A stretch of 43,324 nucleotides of DNA from JAVBRA01 sp031548435 (GTDB lineage Bacteria > Bacteroidota > Bacteroidia > Bacteroidales > Rikenellaceae). Shown one piece after another: positions 32,895 to 40,490 of this stretch. Made by a program: the position numbers and the translations under genes. The notes under the pieces are model-generated. The model was not told the origin of the DNA. It saw only the letters and a program-made list of their open reading frames with translations, and did no database searches. Location of the stretch: positions 1 through 43,324 of the forward strand of contig JAVBRA010000024.1 in assembly GCA_031548435.1 (NCBI GenBank), written 5' to 3'. Each line of letters opens with the position of its first letter. Position 1 is the stretch's first letter.

Positions 32895-32902
32895 TATTTT
32901 TA
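32895..32902 (+). promoter_or_regulatory. possible -7 element of the GH2 gene
   Basis: TATTTTTA differs from TAnnTTTG in the last base and lies 33 bp before ATG 32936. The 187-bp gap after rho (32749-32935) otherwise shows no terminator hairpin or gene. Confidence 0.35.
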
Positions 32903-32935
32903 ATGCATCGGGAAAATAAAATAAATAGAGGGGTT

Positions 32936-34963
32936 ATGAAAAAGTGTCTGACGGTTGTTTTATTTCTTGCGGCGGTTTTGCCGGTTCCGGCGCGCCAGGT
33001 TGTCAACCTGAATCGGGGTTGGGAGTTCGTGCCCGGCTACGAGGCGTCGAAGTCGTACAGCGAACCGGTGAACCTGCCCCACACCTGGAACACCGATGCA
33101 CTGGGCGGGGCGAAAGATTACTACCGCGGGTTGTGCAGCTACATCCGCAACATCGACGTGCCGGCCTCGTGGAGCGGCAAGCGGGTGTTCGTGCGTTTTC
33201 ACGGCGTCAATACCGTGGCCAACGTGCTGGTGAACGGCAAACATGTCGGCGAGCATCGCGGCGGGTACACGGCCTTTGCGTTCGATATCACGCCGCAGTT
33301 GCGGTTCGGCGAGCGGAACTCGTTGTGGGTGCGGGTCAATAACTCTCCACAACTGGACGTGATGCCGCTGGTGGGCGATTTCAATATCTACGGCGGCATT
33401 TACCGCGACGTGGAACTGATTGTCACCGAGCCGAACCACGTTTCGCTGGCCGACTATGGTTCGGACGGAGTGTACATTACGCCCCAGAAGGTGTCGCCCG
33501 AAAAGGCAAGCCTCGATGTATTGGTGAAACTCACAGGCATGCAGGGCGTTACCTCGAACGTAAACGTGTCGTTGGTGAACGGCGACCGCGACACCGTGGC
33601 CCGGGACTCGAAAAAAGTGAAGTTCGACAACGACGGCGCAGCGGCGGCGACCCTGTCGCTGAATGTCGACAAACCGAGGCTGTGGCAGGGCCGGAACGAC
33701 CCCTATCTCTACGAAACAGTGGTGGAGGTGGCTACCGGCGGGGCGAAGGATATGGTGACCGTGCCCACCGGTATCCGCACCGTGAAAATCAGCCACAACC
33801 AGCTGTTGATCAACGACAAGCCCTATCCCGTACGCGGCGTCTGCTACTCGTCGGACAGGGCGGTCTACGGCGAGGCCGTGTATAAAGAGCACCTGGACGC
33901 CGACATGGCCGCCATGGGCGAAATGGGCGCGAACTCGATCCGGACGGTCAACCATCCGCAGGGGCGCCATTTCTACTCGCTGTGCGACCGTGCCGGAATG
34001 GTGGCGTGGTGCGACCTGCCTTTCACGGGCCCGGGCGACTATCGCGACAAAGGCTACATCGACATGGAGTCGTTCAAAGCCAACGGCAAGCGGCAGCTGG
34101 CCGAGATGATCATGCAGCAGTACAACAACCCGTCGGTGTGCCTGTGGGGGATATTCAACTCATTGATCGTTACCGGAGACGATCCGGTGCCGTACATCAA
34201 GGAGCTGAACTCCCTGGCCCACGCGCTCGATCCCACCCGCCCCACCGTTGCGGCCAGCACGCAGGACGGCCAGATCAACTTCGTCACCGATGCCATCGGG
34301 TGGAACCAATACTTCGGATGGGCGCAGGGACGCGCTTCGGACATCGGAATCTGGATAGACAACATCAAGGGCAATCCGGCCTGGAGCAATCTCAACGCGG
34401 CCATCAGCGAATACGGCGCCGGCGGATCGCCTTTCTGCCAGCAGGCGGCCTCCTCCAGGCCCGCGCCTTCGGGCCGAACCCATCCCGAGGGTTGGCAGAC
34501 CGCCGTGCACGAAGAATATTACCACAGCCTGACAACCAAACCCAAACTCTGGGGGGCCTATGTCAAGAGCATGTTCGACTACGCCGACGCCAACCGCAAC
34601 GACGGCGACCTGCGGGGCGTGTGCGACCTGGGGCTGGTGACTTTCGACCGGGCCATCCGCAAGGACGCCTTCTATTTCTACAAAGCCAACTGGAACAACG
34701 CCGATCCGTTCGTCTACATCGCCGACCGCCGCTGGTGCGTGCGCAAGGAGGGGGCTTACCACATCAAAATATTCTCGAACCTGCCGGAAGCGGAGTTAGT
34801 TGTCAACGGCGAGTCGAAAGGATCGCTGCCCACGACCGGAGGGAAAGCGGTGTGGAACGATATCCTCCTGACGGCAGGAAACAATGAAATCGTCGCCGTA
34901 TCGGGCGAGTTCCGGGATACTATAACCATCACGTGCGACGTTGAATTAACAGGCGACCTTTAA
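32936..34963 (+). CDS. glycoside hydrolase family 2 protein with altered active site (675 aa)
   Basis: A signal peptide (MKKCLTVVLFLAAVLPVPA) is followed by the GH2 jelly-roll sugar-binding domain (about 25-170), an Ig-like domain (about 175-275), and the TIM barrel. The nucleophile glutamate is present in ISEYGAGGS (E492). Three other conserved positions differ: the usual R-x-x-H-Y-P reads R-T-V-N-H-P (N339), the W-x-E-x-P glutamate is D360 (WCDLP), and the acid/base of the N-E motif is serine in WGIFNSL (S409). The classical retaining mechanism should therefore be impaired. It may be a non-catalytic binding protein or a diverged beta-galactosidase-like enzyme. Start at 32936 places the signal peptide first; an upstream in-frame ATG (32777) is unlikely. 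Confidence 0.9.
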   Translation: MKKCLTVVLFLAAVLPVPARQVVNLNRGWEFVPGYEASKSYSEPVNLPHTWNTDALGGAKDYYRGLCSYIRNIDVPASWSGKRVFVRFHGVNTVANVLVNGKHVGEHRGGYTAFAFDITPQLRFGERNSLWVRVNNSPQLDVMPLVGDFNIYGGIYRDVELIVTEPNHVSLADYGSDGVYITPQKVSPEKASLDVLVKLTGMQGVTSNVNVSLVNGDRDTVARDSKKVKFDNDGAAAATLSLNVDKPRLWQGRNDPYLYETVVEVATGGAKDMVTVPTGIRTVKISHNQLLINDKPYPVRGVCYSSDRAVYGEAVYKEHLDADMAAMGEMGANSIRTVNHPQGRHFYSLCDRAGMVAWCDLPFTGPGDYRDKGYIDMESFKANGKRQLAEMIMQQYNNPSVCLWGIFNSLIVTGDDPVPYIKELNSLAHALDPTRPTVAASTQDGQINFVTDAIGWNQYFGWAQGRASDIGIWIDNIKGNPAWSNLNAAISEYGAGGSPFCQQAASSRPAPSGRTHPEGWQTAVHEEYYHSLTTKPKLWGAYVKSMFDYADANRNDGDLRGVCDLGLVTFDRAIRKDAFYFYKANWNNADPFVYIADRRWCVRKEGAYHIKIFSNLPEAELVVNGESKGSLPTTGGKAVWNDILLTAGNNEIVAVSGEFRDTITITCDVELTGDL

Positions 34964-35026
34964 TTTCGGTCTCAGACAATGGATTCCGGGAAAGGGGAAC
35001 CGTAGCATCTAAAAAACCTTACGACT

Positions 35027-35608
35027 ATGAGAAAAATGATCTTAGCGGCTTTTTCATTGCTGTTGTTGTCGGCTGCCCCGGCCATGGCCCAGGGCGGTTC
35101 GGACAAAGCGGAGCGGAAAGCCCGGCAGGCAGCGCAGGACGAGGCCAAACGAGCCGAGACGGCGGCATTGATCGATGCGCAGAGTTATGTTTTCGAGGCC
35201 GACCGGATGTCCCCTTCGCTGCCCGGGGCCACCAGCCGCGACATCAGCGGGCAGAACTATTTTATGCAAATCGACGGGCAGTGGCTGCGCACCCACCTGC
35301 CTTACGTGGGCCGCGCTCATACCGACAACCGTTTTATCGACCCCAATCCGGCCATCAACATCAACGAGACCCGGTTCGATTATTCGGTGTCAGAGAAGAA
35401 GAAAAACAAGGGGTGGGATGTCTCCGTCAAGGTCTACGACCCGGTTTCGACCGACACCTACCGGTTCAGCCTGAGCGTCGCCTCCGACGGGACGGCCTCG
35501 CTCTCGGTCGTGAGCAACTACCGCTCGTCGATCAGCTACTCGGGACGGCTCATCGACCGGGCCGACATTTTGGAAGTGGAAGAAGCGGCGACCGAAGACA
35601 CTGAATAG
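35027..35608 (+). CDS. DUF4251 domain protein, exported (193 aa)
   Basis: A signal peptide (MRKMILAAFSLLLLSAAPAM, cleavage near MAQ) precedes a single DUF4251 domain: ALIDAQSYVFEADRMSP at its start, then LRTHLPYVGRAH, and the C-terminal YRFSLSVASDGTASLSVVSN plus a serine-rich closing strand, the shared pattern of this Bacteroidota family. Its function is unknown; it is periplasmic or outer-membrane associated. It sits 63 bp after the GH2 gene with no terminator between, so the two may be co-transcribed, and it ends before a strong bidirectional terminator. Confidence 0.88.
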   Translation: MRKMILAAFSLLLLSAAPAMAQGGSDKAERKARQAAQDEAKRAETAALIDAQSYVFEADRMSPSLPGATSRDISGQNYFMQIDGQWLRTHLPYVGRAHTDNRFIDPNPAININETRFDYSVSEKKKNKGWDVSVKVYDPVSTDTYRFSLSVASDGTASLSVVSNYRSSISYSGRLIDRADILEVEEAATEDTE

Positions 35609-35645
35609 CCTCATTTTTATGGTATTAGATATCAATTCCAACAAT

Positions 35646-35680
35646 AAAAAAACAGGGACAGTGACTGTCCCTGTTTTTTT
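35646..35680. terminator. bidirectional terminator
   Basis: ACAGGGACAGT (35652-35662) pairs with ACTGTCCCTGT (35664-35674) over one base, flanked by A-rich 35646-35651 and T35674-35680. Confidence 0.92.
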
Positions 35681-35820
35681 ATGACGATAGCGAACTTCGG
35701 GAAAAGAGCGTTCGTGGCCCCTCCCTGTTGTCAGACGAGCCGTGGCTGAATTATTCCTCTTTTATATTCACTCGTAAAGAGGACGAAAAGCAGGGCCCGC
35801 GTTCGGCCACCGCCGAATAT

Positions 35821-36261
35821 CTAATTTCCCTCTGCCGGAAATGTCGCCGGCGGGGTATCGATCGTGTTGGGGGCATGGATGCCCACGATGCTGTCGACCA
35901 CGTACTTGCTCATGCCCCTCCACGGCAGGCGCCCCAGGTACTCTTTGTAATGGAGGTCGAGCAGTTTGCCGCTCTGCAACTCCAGTACTTTGGCCACTTT
36001 TTCGTCGGTAACCGAAAACTCGAACTCGTTCGACTGGATGGTGCCCTGAGCCGAGCGGTAGCCCACCTGGATCATGCGCCCTTCGTAGGTCTTGAACACG
36101 TATCCTTTCCTGACGATGAAATTCAGCTGGCCCGACTTGACGCCCTCGCCGAACACATAGTAGAACTTCACGTATATGAACCCCGCCAGCAAAAGCAGCA
36201 GGATGCCGACGATCCACAATCCGATCCTCGGTCGTTTGCGGGGTTTGGAGGTGTTTTCCAT
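35821..36261 (-). CDS. small membrane-anchored protein, Bacteroidota-conserved (146 aa)
   Basis: A basic N-terminus (MENTSKPRKRPRIG) leads into one TM helix (LWIVGILLLLLAGFIYVKFY), then a soluble domain with YVFGEGVKSGQLNF, GYVFKTYEGRMIQVG, GTIQSNEFEFSVTDEKVA and LHYKEYLGRLPWRG. I recognise this pattern from Bacteroidota hypothetical proteins, some of which carry the misleading label 6-phosphogluconate dehydrogenase; no dehydrogenase motif is visible. Start at 36261 is chosen because it gives the clean N-terminus and lies just past the promoter; the frame is open further upstream but crosses the -7 box. A small hairpin (TTCGGC/GCCGAA, 35802-35817) lies just beyond the stop. The 140-bp gap to the terminator on the left shows nothing else. 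Confidence 0.8.
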   Translation of the reverse strand: MENTSKPRKRPRIGLWIVGILLLLLAGFIYVKFYYVFGEGVKSGQLNFIVRKGYVFKTYEGRMIQVGYRSAQGTIQSNEFEFSVTDEKVAKVLELQSGKLLDLHYKEYLGRLPWRGMSKYVVDSIVGIHAPNTIDTPPATFPAEGN

Positions 36262-36286
36262 GGTCTTATGGTTTCTTATTGTGATG

Positions 36287-36294
36287 CAAATATA
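36287..36294 (-). promoter_or_regulatory. -7 element of the small membrane protein gene
   Basis: Minus-strand TATATTTG, perfect, 26 bp before ATG 36261; no minus-strand TTTG at the usual distance. Confidence 0.7.
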
Positions 36295-36359
36295 GTACAA
36301 ATTGTTCCTCCGGTTGCGTCCTGGTACAAGATGCGTGGGGAGATGTGAAAAATAATGCC

Positions 36360-36367
36360 TATATTTG
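36360..36367 (+). promoter_or_regulatory. upstream -7 element of the ATPase-DUF4435 operon
   Basis: TATATTTG, perfect. It is followed 73 bp later by a second identical box, so the operon may have two starts. Confidence 0.6.
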
Positions 36368-36432
36368 TATAATATAGGATGCGGTTCGGATAAGCCTGAA
36401 AACAAGTTTTCGTCTTGTCGTTCACCTTTCAC

Positions 36433-36440
36433 TATATTTG
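36433..36440 (+). promoter_or_regulatory. proximal -7 element of the ATPase-DUF4435 operon
   Basis: TATATTTG, perfect, 25 bp before ATG 36465; a weak TTTC lies 21 bp upstream (36408-36411). Confidence 0.65.
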
Positions 36441-36464
36441 TTAAGTTAAACACAGGGGGGGCTT

Positions 36465-37307
36465 ATGGAAAACAAGGGTGCGTATATCCGCTCGATCGAC
36501 ATCATCGAGTTGTGGGGAGTCTATAACATCCACTGGGAGGTGAATCCCGGGGTCAATGTTCTGGCAGGGGTCAACGGCAGCGGCAAGAGCACCATTCTCC
36601 GTTCGCTGGGCGAGATGTTTGCCGGCTGCAATGTGTCGGAGGGCCTGCGCGAGCGGATCGCAGACATCGTGCTGACGTTCGACGATGGCTCGCGCGCCTC
36701 GTTCGACGACTGCCATGTATTGAGCCATTGCAAGGCCGACATCGTCAGCACGTTCGACACCCGCCTCAAGGGAGCCGAAGCCATTCAGAAACTCACCGAA
36801 GACCGGGTGCGCACCGAACTCGACTGGGAGATTTTCCGCATCGAGAAGCGTTATCTGGCCTATCTGCTGGAGATCGGCAAGCGCGTGATCCAGATGATGG
36901 GCCAGAACAAATCCAAAAAGGAAATCGAAGAAACGATCGCCCCCAAAGACCGCTTCTTCGATCTGATCGACCAGCTGTTCGAACCTACCGGCAAACGCAT
37001 CGACCGCAACAGCAACGAGTTACAGTTCGTATTCGAAGGCCTGGCGCTCAGCCCGTACCAACTCTCCTCGGGCGAGAAGCAGATGCTGCTGATCCTGATC
37101 ACGGTGCTGATCCAGGACGGCAGGCCCTGCATCCTGATCATGGACGAGCCCGAGATATCGCTCCACTACAAATGGCAGCAGAACCTGCTGGACTATATCG
37201 TGGAGTTGAATCCCCGCGTGCAGTTGCTGGTGTCGACCCACTCGCCGGCCATGATCATGAAGGGATGGACGGACAACGTACAGGAGATAAGAGAGTTAAT
37301 GCTTTAA
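36465..37307 (+). CDS. AAA (ABC-type, OLD-like) ATPase of a two-gene module (280 aa)
   Basis: The Walker A motif is GVNGSGKST (residues 35-43, K41); a signature-like LSSGEKQMLLILI follows; Walker B is ILIMDEPEISLH (D227, E228) and the switch histidine is in VSTHSPAM (H259). This is the AAA_15/AAA_21 arrangement of OLD-family and PARIS-type ATPases, here compact at 280 residues with a short insert near 80-165 rather than a long coiled coil. The partner gene, DUF4435, starts 12 bp downstream. Pairs like this sense phage or nucleic-acid damage in known systems; for this one that is an inference from domain pairing. Two tandem -7 boxes lie upstream. Confidence 0.9.
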   Translation: MENKGAYIRSIDIIELWGVYNIHWEVNPGVNVLAGVNGSGKSTILRSLGEMFAGCNVSEGLRERIADIVLTFDDGSRASFDDCHVLSHCKADIVSTFDTRLKGAEAIQKLTEDRVRTELDWEIFRIEKRYLAYLLEIGKRVIQMMGQNKSKKEIEETIAPKDRFFDLIDQLFEPTGKRIDRNSNELQFVFEGLALSPYQLSSGEKQMLLILITVLIQDGRPCILIMDEPEISLHYKWQQNLLDYIVELNPRVQLLVSTHSPAMIMKGWTDNVQEIRELML

Positions 37308-37319
37308 AAACGGCAACCG

Positions 37320-38315
37320 ATGGCAAAACTGGTCGAATCGCTCGACAGCAACTATTTCGAGGCCGCCTCGCGGATGGCAACCCCGGGGATACGCACGGTG
37401 GTGGTCTATGTCGAGGGGTACGAGGATATCGCTTTCTGGCGCCGCATCTTCGACGGTTACGAATCCGACACGCTGAAGTTCGAGATCAACGTTCCGGCCC
37501 GCGGCGATCTGGCCAAAGGCAAGAAAGTGGTGCTGCAAATGGCCGACAAGGCGGGCGACTACCTGCTGTTGTGCGTGGACAGCGACTTCGATTACATTTT
37601 CGGCGACCGCACCGAACAGTCGCGCCGGATCAACGCCAACCACTATGTTTTCCAGACGTTTACCTATTCGATCGAGAATTACCTCTGTTATCCGCCCAGC
37701 CTCCACTCGGTGTGCGTGCAGGCCACCAAAAACGACAAGGATATTTTCGACTTCGTGGGTTTTATGGAAGAGTATTCGCGGACGGTTTACCCGCTGTTTT
37801 TGTGGTACGCCTACTCGGCCTGGCACAAGAACATCAACTTTTTCACCCTGATCGACTTCCGCAACTCGGTGCGCATCAACTACCTCGACATGGATAGCAA
37901 CGGCGAGGGGACGATCGCCTGGCTCAAACGGCAGGTCGACAAAAGGCTCGCCACGCTCCGGCACCGGCATCACAAAGAGGCGGATTCGATGGCCGAATTC
38001 GAGCGGCACATCCGGCAGTTCGGCGTGGCGCCCGAGCACACGCACCTCTACATGCAAGGGCACGTGCTGATGGACAATGTGGTGCTGATCGTGCTGCAAG
38101 CCGTGTGCGAGCAGCTGCGATCGATGACCATGTCCACGATCCAGAACAGTTCGCGGCGGGGGCTACCCCTTAAGAACGAGGTCAGCTACTACTCCAACTC
38201 ATTGCGCGACGTGCGCGAGGTGCTGCTCGACAATTCCAACTTCCGGGACTGTTTCCTGTACCATAAGCTCAAGTCGGCGCTCGACGGCTATGCAAACCGA
38301 ATGAAGGGGAGGTAA
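37320..38315 (+). CDS. DUF4435 (TOPRIM-like) protein, partner of the ATPase (331 aa)
   Basis: The N-terminal half has the TOPRIM pattern: RTVVVYVEGYEDIAFWRRIF with E32, then DYLLLCVDSDFDYIF with D87-x-D89. DUF4435 proteins are putative metal-dependent nucleases; in PARIS, AriB of this family is the toxic effector released by the ATPase AriA. The middle contains YSIENYLCYPPSLHS and the RHRHHKEADS stretch, and the C-terminus is helical. No HTH or TM is visible. It is the second gene of the operon (12-bp spacer) and is followed by a 365-bp non-coding stretch. Core-genome distribution in Bacteroidales would argue for a housekeeping rather than defence role. Confidence 0.85.
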   Translation: MAKLVESLDSNYFEAASRMATPGIRTVVVYVEGYEDIAFWRRIFDGYESDTLKFEINVPARGDLAKGKKVVLQMADKAGDYLLLCVDSDFDYIFGDRTEQSRRINANHYVFQTFTYSIENYLCYPPSLHSVCVQATKNDKDIFDFVGFMEEYSRTVYPLFLWYAYSAWHKNINFFTLIDFRNSVRINYLDMDSNGEGTIAWLKRQVDKRLATLRHRHHKEADSMAEFERHIRQFGVAPEHTHLYMQGHVLMDNVVLIVLQAVCEQLRSMTMSTIQNSSRRGLPLKNEVSYYSNSLRDVREVLLDNSNFRDCFLYHKLKSALDGYANRMKGR

Positions 38316-38608
38316 CACATCCATATATACGGGCCACCTGATCGCCTTCGGGAGCATGCGCTCCAATGAGGCGGGGTTCAACCCCGGGTCGGGTGAAATT
38401 CCACGCACCCGCCGGGCGTTTCTGAGCGGCATTGCAGACGCACCTGTTTGCAGCATATCCCTGGCGAGGGTGTAGCCATTACCGTTAAGTGAACCCTGCG
38501 GCTCCGCCCACGAACGCCCTCGAATGAAACAGGGTTCCCGACAACAAGTGGGCCTGCGATTTCTTGTGTTCGGGAGAAAAAACGCCAAATCCTAAAATTT
38601 CTCCTCTC
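38316..38608. other. structured non-coding stretch, function unknown
   Basis: No credible gene lies here. Small hairpins are dense: GGAGC/GCTCC (38351-38364), CGGGG/CCCCG (38372-38386), CGGGTG/CACCCG (38390-38411), CCCT/AGGG near 38459-38470, and GAACCCTG (38491-38498) with CAGGGTTC (38530-38537). Open frames on both strands are short and low in protein character. It could be a dispersed intergenic repeat, a remnant, or an RNA; no known RNA family is recognised. Confidence 0.5.
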
Positions 38609-38636
38609 CGGATGTTATATTTTTCCCGAACATCCG
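38609..38636 (+). promoter_or_regulatory. inverted repeat over the candidate promoter of the ECF sigma gene
   Basis: CGGATGTT (38609-38616) and AACATCCG (38629-38636) are perfect inverted repeats around a 12-nt loop. A near -7 box, TATATTTT (38616-38623), overlaps its left arm, 66 bp before ATG 38682. It could be an operator; no regulator is known. Confidence 0.5.
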
Positions 38637-38681
38637 TCTTATAATCAGAAATCAAAAAAACAGAAGCATCTTCCACCCCAC

Positions 38682-39191
38682 ATGAACCGAGGCGAGTTTG
38701 AGATAAAGGTCGTTGCCCTCGACAGCAAGATCTTCCGTTTTGCCAAGAGCTTGCTGTTGAGCGACTCGGAGGCGGAAGACGTTGTGCAGGACATCTACGA
38801 AAAGATGTGGGCCATCCGCGACCGGCTCGACCGCTATGAGAACGTCGAAGCGTTCGTGTTCACCTCGGTCAAGAACCTCTGCTACGACCGGCTGCGCCAC
38901 CGGGCCATGCGCCGCAAAAGCGTGTCGGACATCGGCAAAGAGAGCTACAACGTGGCCGTGGAACACAACCAGGCCGAGCACAGCGACACCTATCGCCTGG
39001 TGATGCAGGCCATCGCCGAGCTGCCGGTCAAGCAGCGGCTGGTGATCCACATGCGCGACGTCGAGGGGCTCGAATTCGCCGAAATCGCCGAAATATCGGA
39101 CAGCGACGTCGAAACGGTGAGGGTCAACCTGTCGCGGGCACGGAAGAACGTGAAAGAAAAAATGTTAAAAGTAATGAACCATGGACTGTGA
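38682..39191 (+). CDS. ECF-type RNA polymerase sigma factor (169 aa)
   Basis: It has the two-domain sigma plan: region 2 with KSLLLSDSEAEDVVQDIYEK and FVFTSVKNLCYDRLRHRAMR (the DNA-melting/-10 recognition face), a short linker, and region 4 with LPVKQRLVIHMRDVEGLEF then AEIAEISDSDVETVRVNLSR as the HTH. The size is normal for Bacteroidota ECF sigma factors. Its stop overlaps the next gene by 11 bp, so translation is coupled. It probably directs expression of the following DUF4252 gene and perhaps other envelope genes; targets are unknown. Confidence 0.95.
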   Translation: MNRGEFEIKVVALDSKIFRFAKSLLLSDSEAEDVVQDIYEKMWAIRDRLDRYENVEAFVFTSVKNLCYDRLRHRAMRRKSVSDIGKESYNVAVEHNQAEHSDTYRLVMQAIAELPVKQRLVIHMRDVEGLEFAEIAEISDSDVETVRVNLSRARKNVKEKMLKVMNHGL

Positions 39192-39675
39192 AAAACGCAT
39201 ACGGGAACTGCTCGACCGCTACTTCGAGGGAGGGACTTCGCTGATTGAAGAAGACGAATTGCGCAGTTATTTCTCGGCAAACGAGACGGTTGCTCCCGAT
39301 CTGGAGTATGCCCGGCGGATGTTCGACGGGTTCGCGGCCACGGCACGCCACGAGGTTCCCTCGGGCAAGGTTTCGGTGCCCCGGATACGGAGGTCGGTAC
39401 GGATGAGCCTGGCGGTGAGAATCTCGGTCGTCGCAGCCTCGGTGGCGGTCGTTGCCACGGCGTCGTGGAGGCTGATCGGCCACAACCAGAACAAAACGGT
39501 GTACGCATACATCAACGGCATGGCCATCACCGACCAACAGGAAGCCATGGAGCAGGCCGAAAAAATGCTACAACAGGTGGCCGGGCCACTGAGCCAGCCG
39601 GTGGAGGAACTCCGGCGGCTTTCGGAGATCAACGAGAAGATCGGCGCCGCACTGCAAAATACGAATGTAAACTGA
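39181..39675 (+). CDS. probable membrane-bound anti-sigma factor (164 aa)
   Basis: The N-terminal ~60 residues (DCEKRIRELLDRYFEGGTSL then EEDELRSYF) look like the cytosolic sigma-binding segment of Bacteroidota anti-sigma proteins. One TM helix follows (MSLAVRISVVAASVAVVATA, about 77-97), and the rest is a periplasmic E/Q-rich helix (AMEQAEKMLQQVAGPLSQPV). It overlaps the sigma gene by 11 bp and is followed 7 bp later by a DUF4252 gene, the typical order of such operons. It lacks the FecR domain of the TonB-linked anti-sigma factors, so the signal is not a TonB receptor. Function inferred from context. Confidence 0.75.
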   Translation: MDCEKRIRELLDRYFEGGTSLIEEDELRSYFSANETVAPDLEYARRMFDGFAATARHEVPSGKVSVPRIRRSVRMSLAVRISVVAASVAVVATASWRLIGHNQNKTVYAYINGMAITDQQEAMEQAEKMLQQVAGPLSQPVEELRRLSEINEKIGAALQNTNVN

Positions 39676-39682
39676 TTACGAT

Positions 39683-40237
39683 ATGAAACGCTTTATCTTA
39701 ACCGCTGCCGCACTCCTTGCCTTGTGCACGGGCGTCCTGGCCCAGAACAGCACGGCGGAGTCCGTATACAACACCTACACCGGCAAGCCCGGCTTCACCA
39801 CCATGAGCATCCCCGGATCGCTGATCAAGTCGATGGCCAAAGGCGCGATGGGGTCGTTGGGCGATATGCCGATGGATATGGGCTCGGCCCGGTCGATCAA
39901 GGTGGTGCTGGTCGATGTCAACTCCGCCACCAGGGAAAATGTGACCGAATTCGGCGCCGCGGTGCGCAATATGGCAAAAGACCCGCAATACTACCAGTGG
40001 ATGGAGATCAACGACAACCTGAACCAGAAAACCACGGTGTACAGCAAAAAGAGAGACGACTCGAAAGAGTATCTGTACGACCCGGTCATCACCATCGAGT
40101 CGAAGGGGTACATCATCCTGATGTACTATATCGAAGGTAAGCTGGGGGTGAAAGAGATCGAGTTCAAGACCAGCGGCAGCGTCATCCGCAACGCCGGCGA
40201 CCCGGCCGGCAGCGTCGATCTGTCGGCGATACGATGA
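39683..40237 (+). CDS. DUF4252 domain protein, exported (184 aa)
   Basis: A signal peptide (MKRFILTAAALLALCTGVLA, cleavage before QNS) precedes one DUF4252 domain: PGFTTMSIPGSLIKSM, IKVVLVDVNSATRENVTEF and ESKGYIILMYYIEGKLGV. The family is small, periplasmic and of unknown function, and typically sits next to ECF sigma genes in Bacteroidota, as here. It is the last gene of the operon; a short GC hairpin with T5 follows. Confidence 0.9.
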   Translation: MKRFILTAAALLALCTGVLAQNSTAESVYNTYTGKPGFTTMSIPGSLIKSMAKGAMGSLGDMPMDMGSARSIKVVLVDVNSATRENVTEFGAAVRNMAKDPQYYQWMEINDNLNQKTTVYSKKRDDSKEYLYDPVITIESKGYIILMYYIEGKLGVKEIEFKTSGSVIRNAGDPAGSVDLSAIR

Positions 40238-40268
40238 TGCGCTCCACCCAGAAAAGACAGAATCCAGG

Positions 40269-40290
40269 CGGCCCTCAACGGGCCGTTTTT
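40269..40290 (+). terminator. terminator of the sigma/anti-sigma/DUF4252 operon
   Basis: CGGCCC (40269-40274) pairs with GGGCCG (40280-40285), loop of five, then T40286-40290. Confidence 0.8.
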
Positions 40291-40427
40291 GTTATCCCCG
40301 GAAGAATTATCCCCGTGATACCGGTCTCCGCCCCATGACAACACGACTACCGACCGCCCCACCTGTCCCCGTCTATTGCCCGCAGCAGTGCCGCCGGGCG
40401 AGTGCCGAAAAAATGATGGGGAGGAGT

Positions 40428-40460
40428 TTTGACGGTTCGGGAATAATTCGCTACCTTGCC
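40428..40460 (+). promoter_or_regulatory. possible promoter of the fucosidase gene
   Basis: TTTG 40428-40431 and TACCTTGC 40453-40460 (imperfect) lie 21 bp apart, 30 bp before ATG 40491. Confidence 0.4.
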
Positions 40461-40490
40461 TCTCGATCAAACCAACTCGAACGAACAATC

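Noticed and set aside
32840..32895. Resemblance to a 5S rRNA fragment on the minus strand (CCATCCCGAACGCAG)
   Set aside because: Only about 15-19 bases resemble the conserved 5S loop, with no further 5S helices on either side; probably chance or a tiny remnant.
38371..38387. tRNA T-arm-like string GGGGTTCAACCCC
   Set aside because: The loop is five rather than seven bases and no acceptor, D or anticodon arms can be folded around it.
38199..38588. 129-codon minus-strand frame over the end of DUF4435 and the non-coding stretch
   Set aside because: It overlaps the confident DUF4435 gene for over 100 bp, has no promoter and no recognisable domain.
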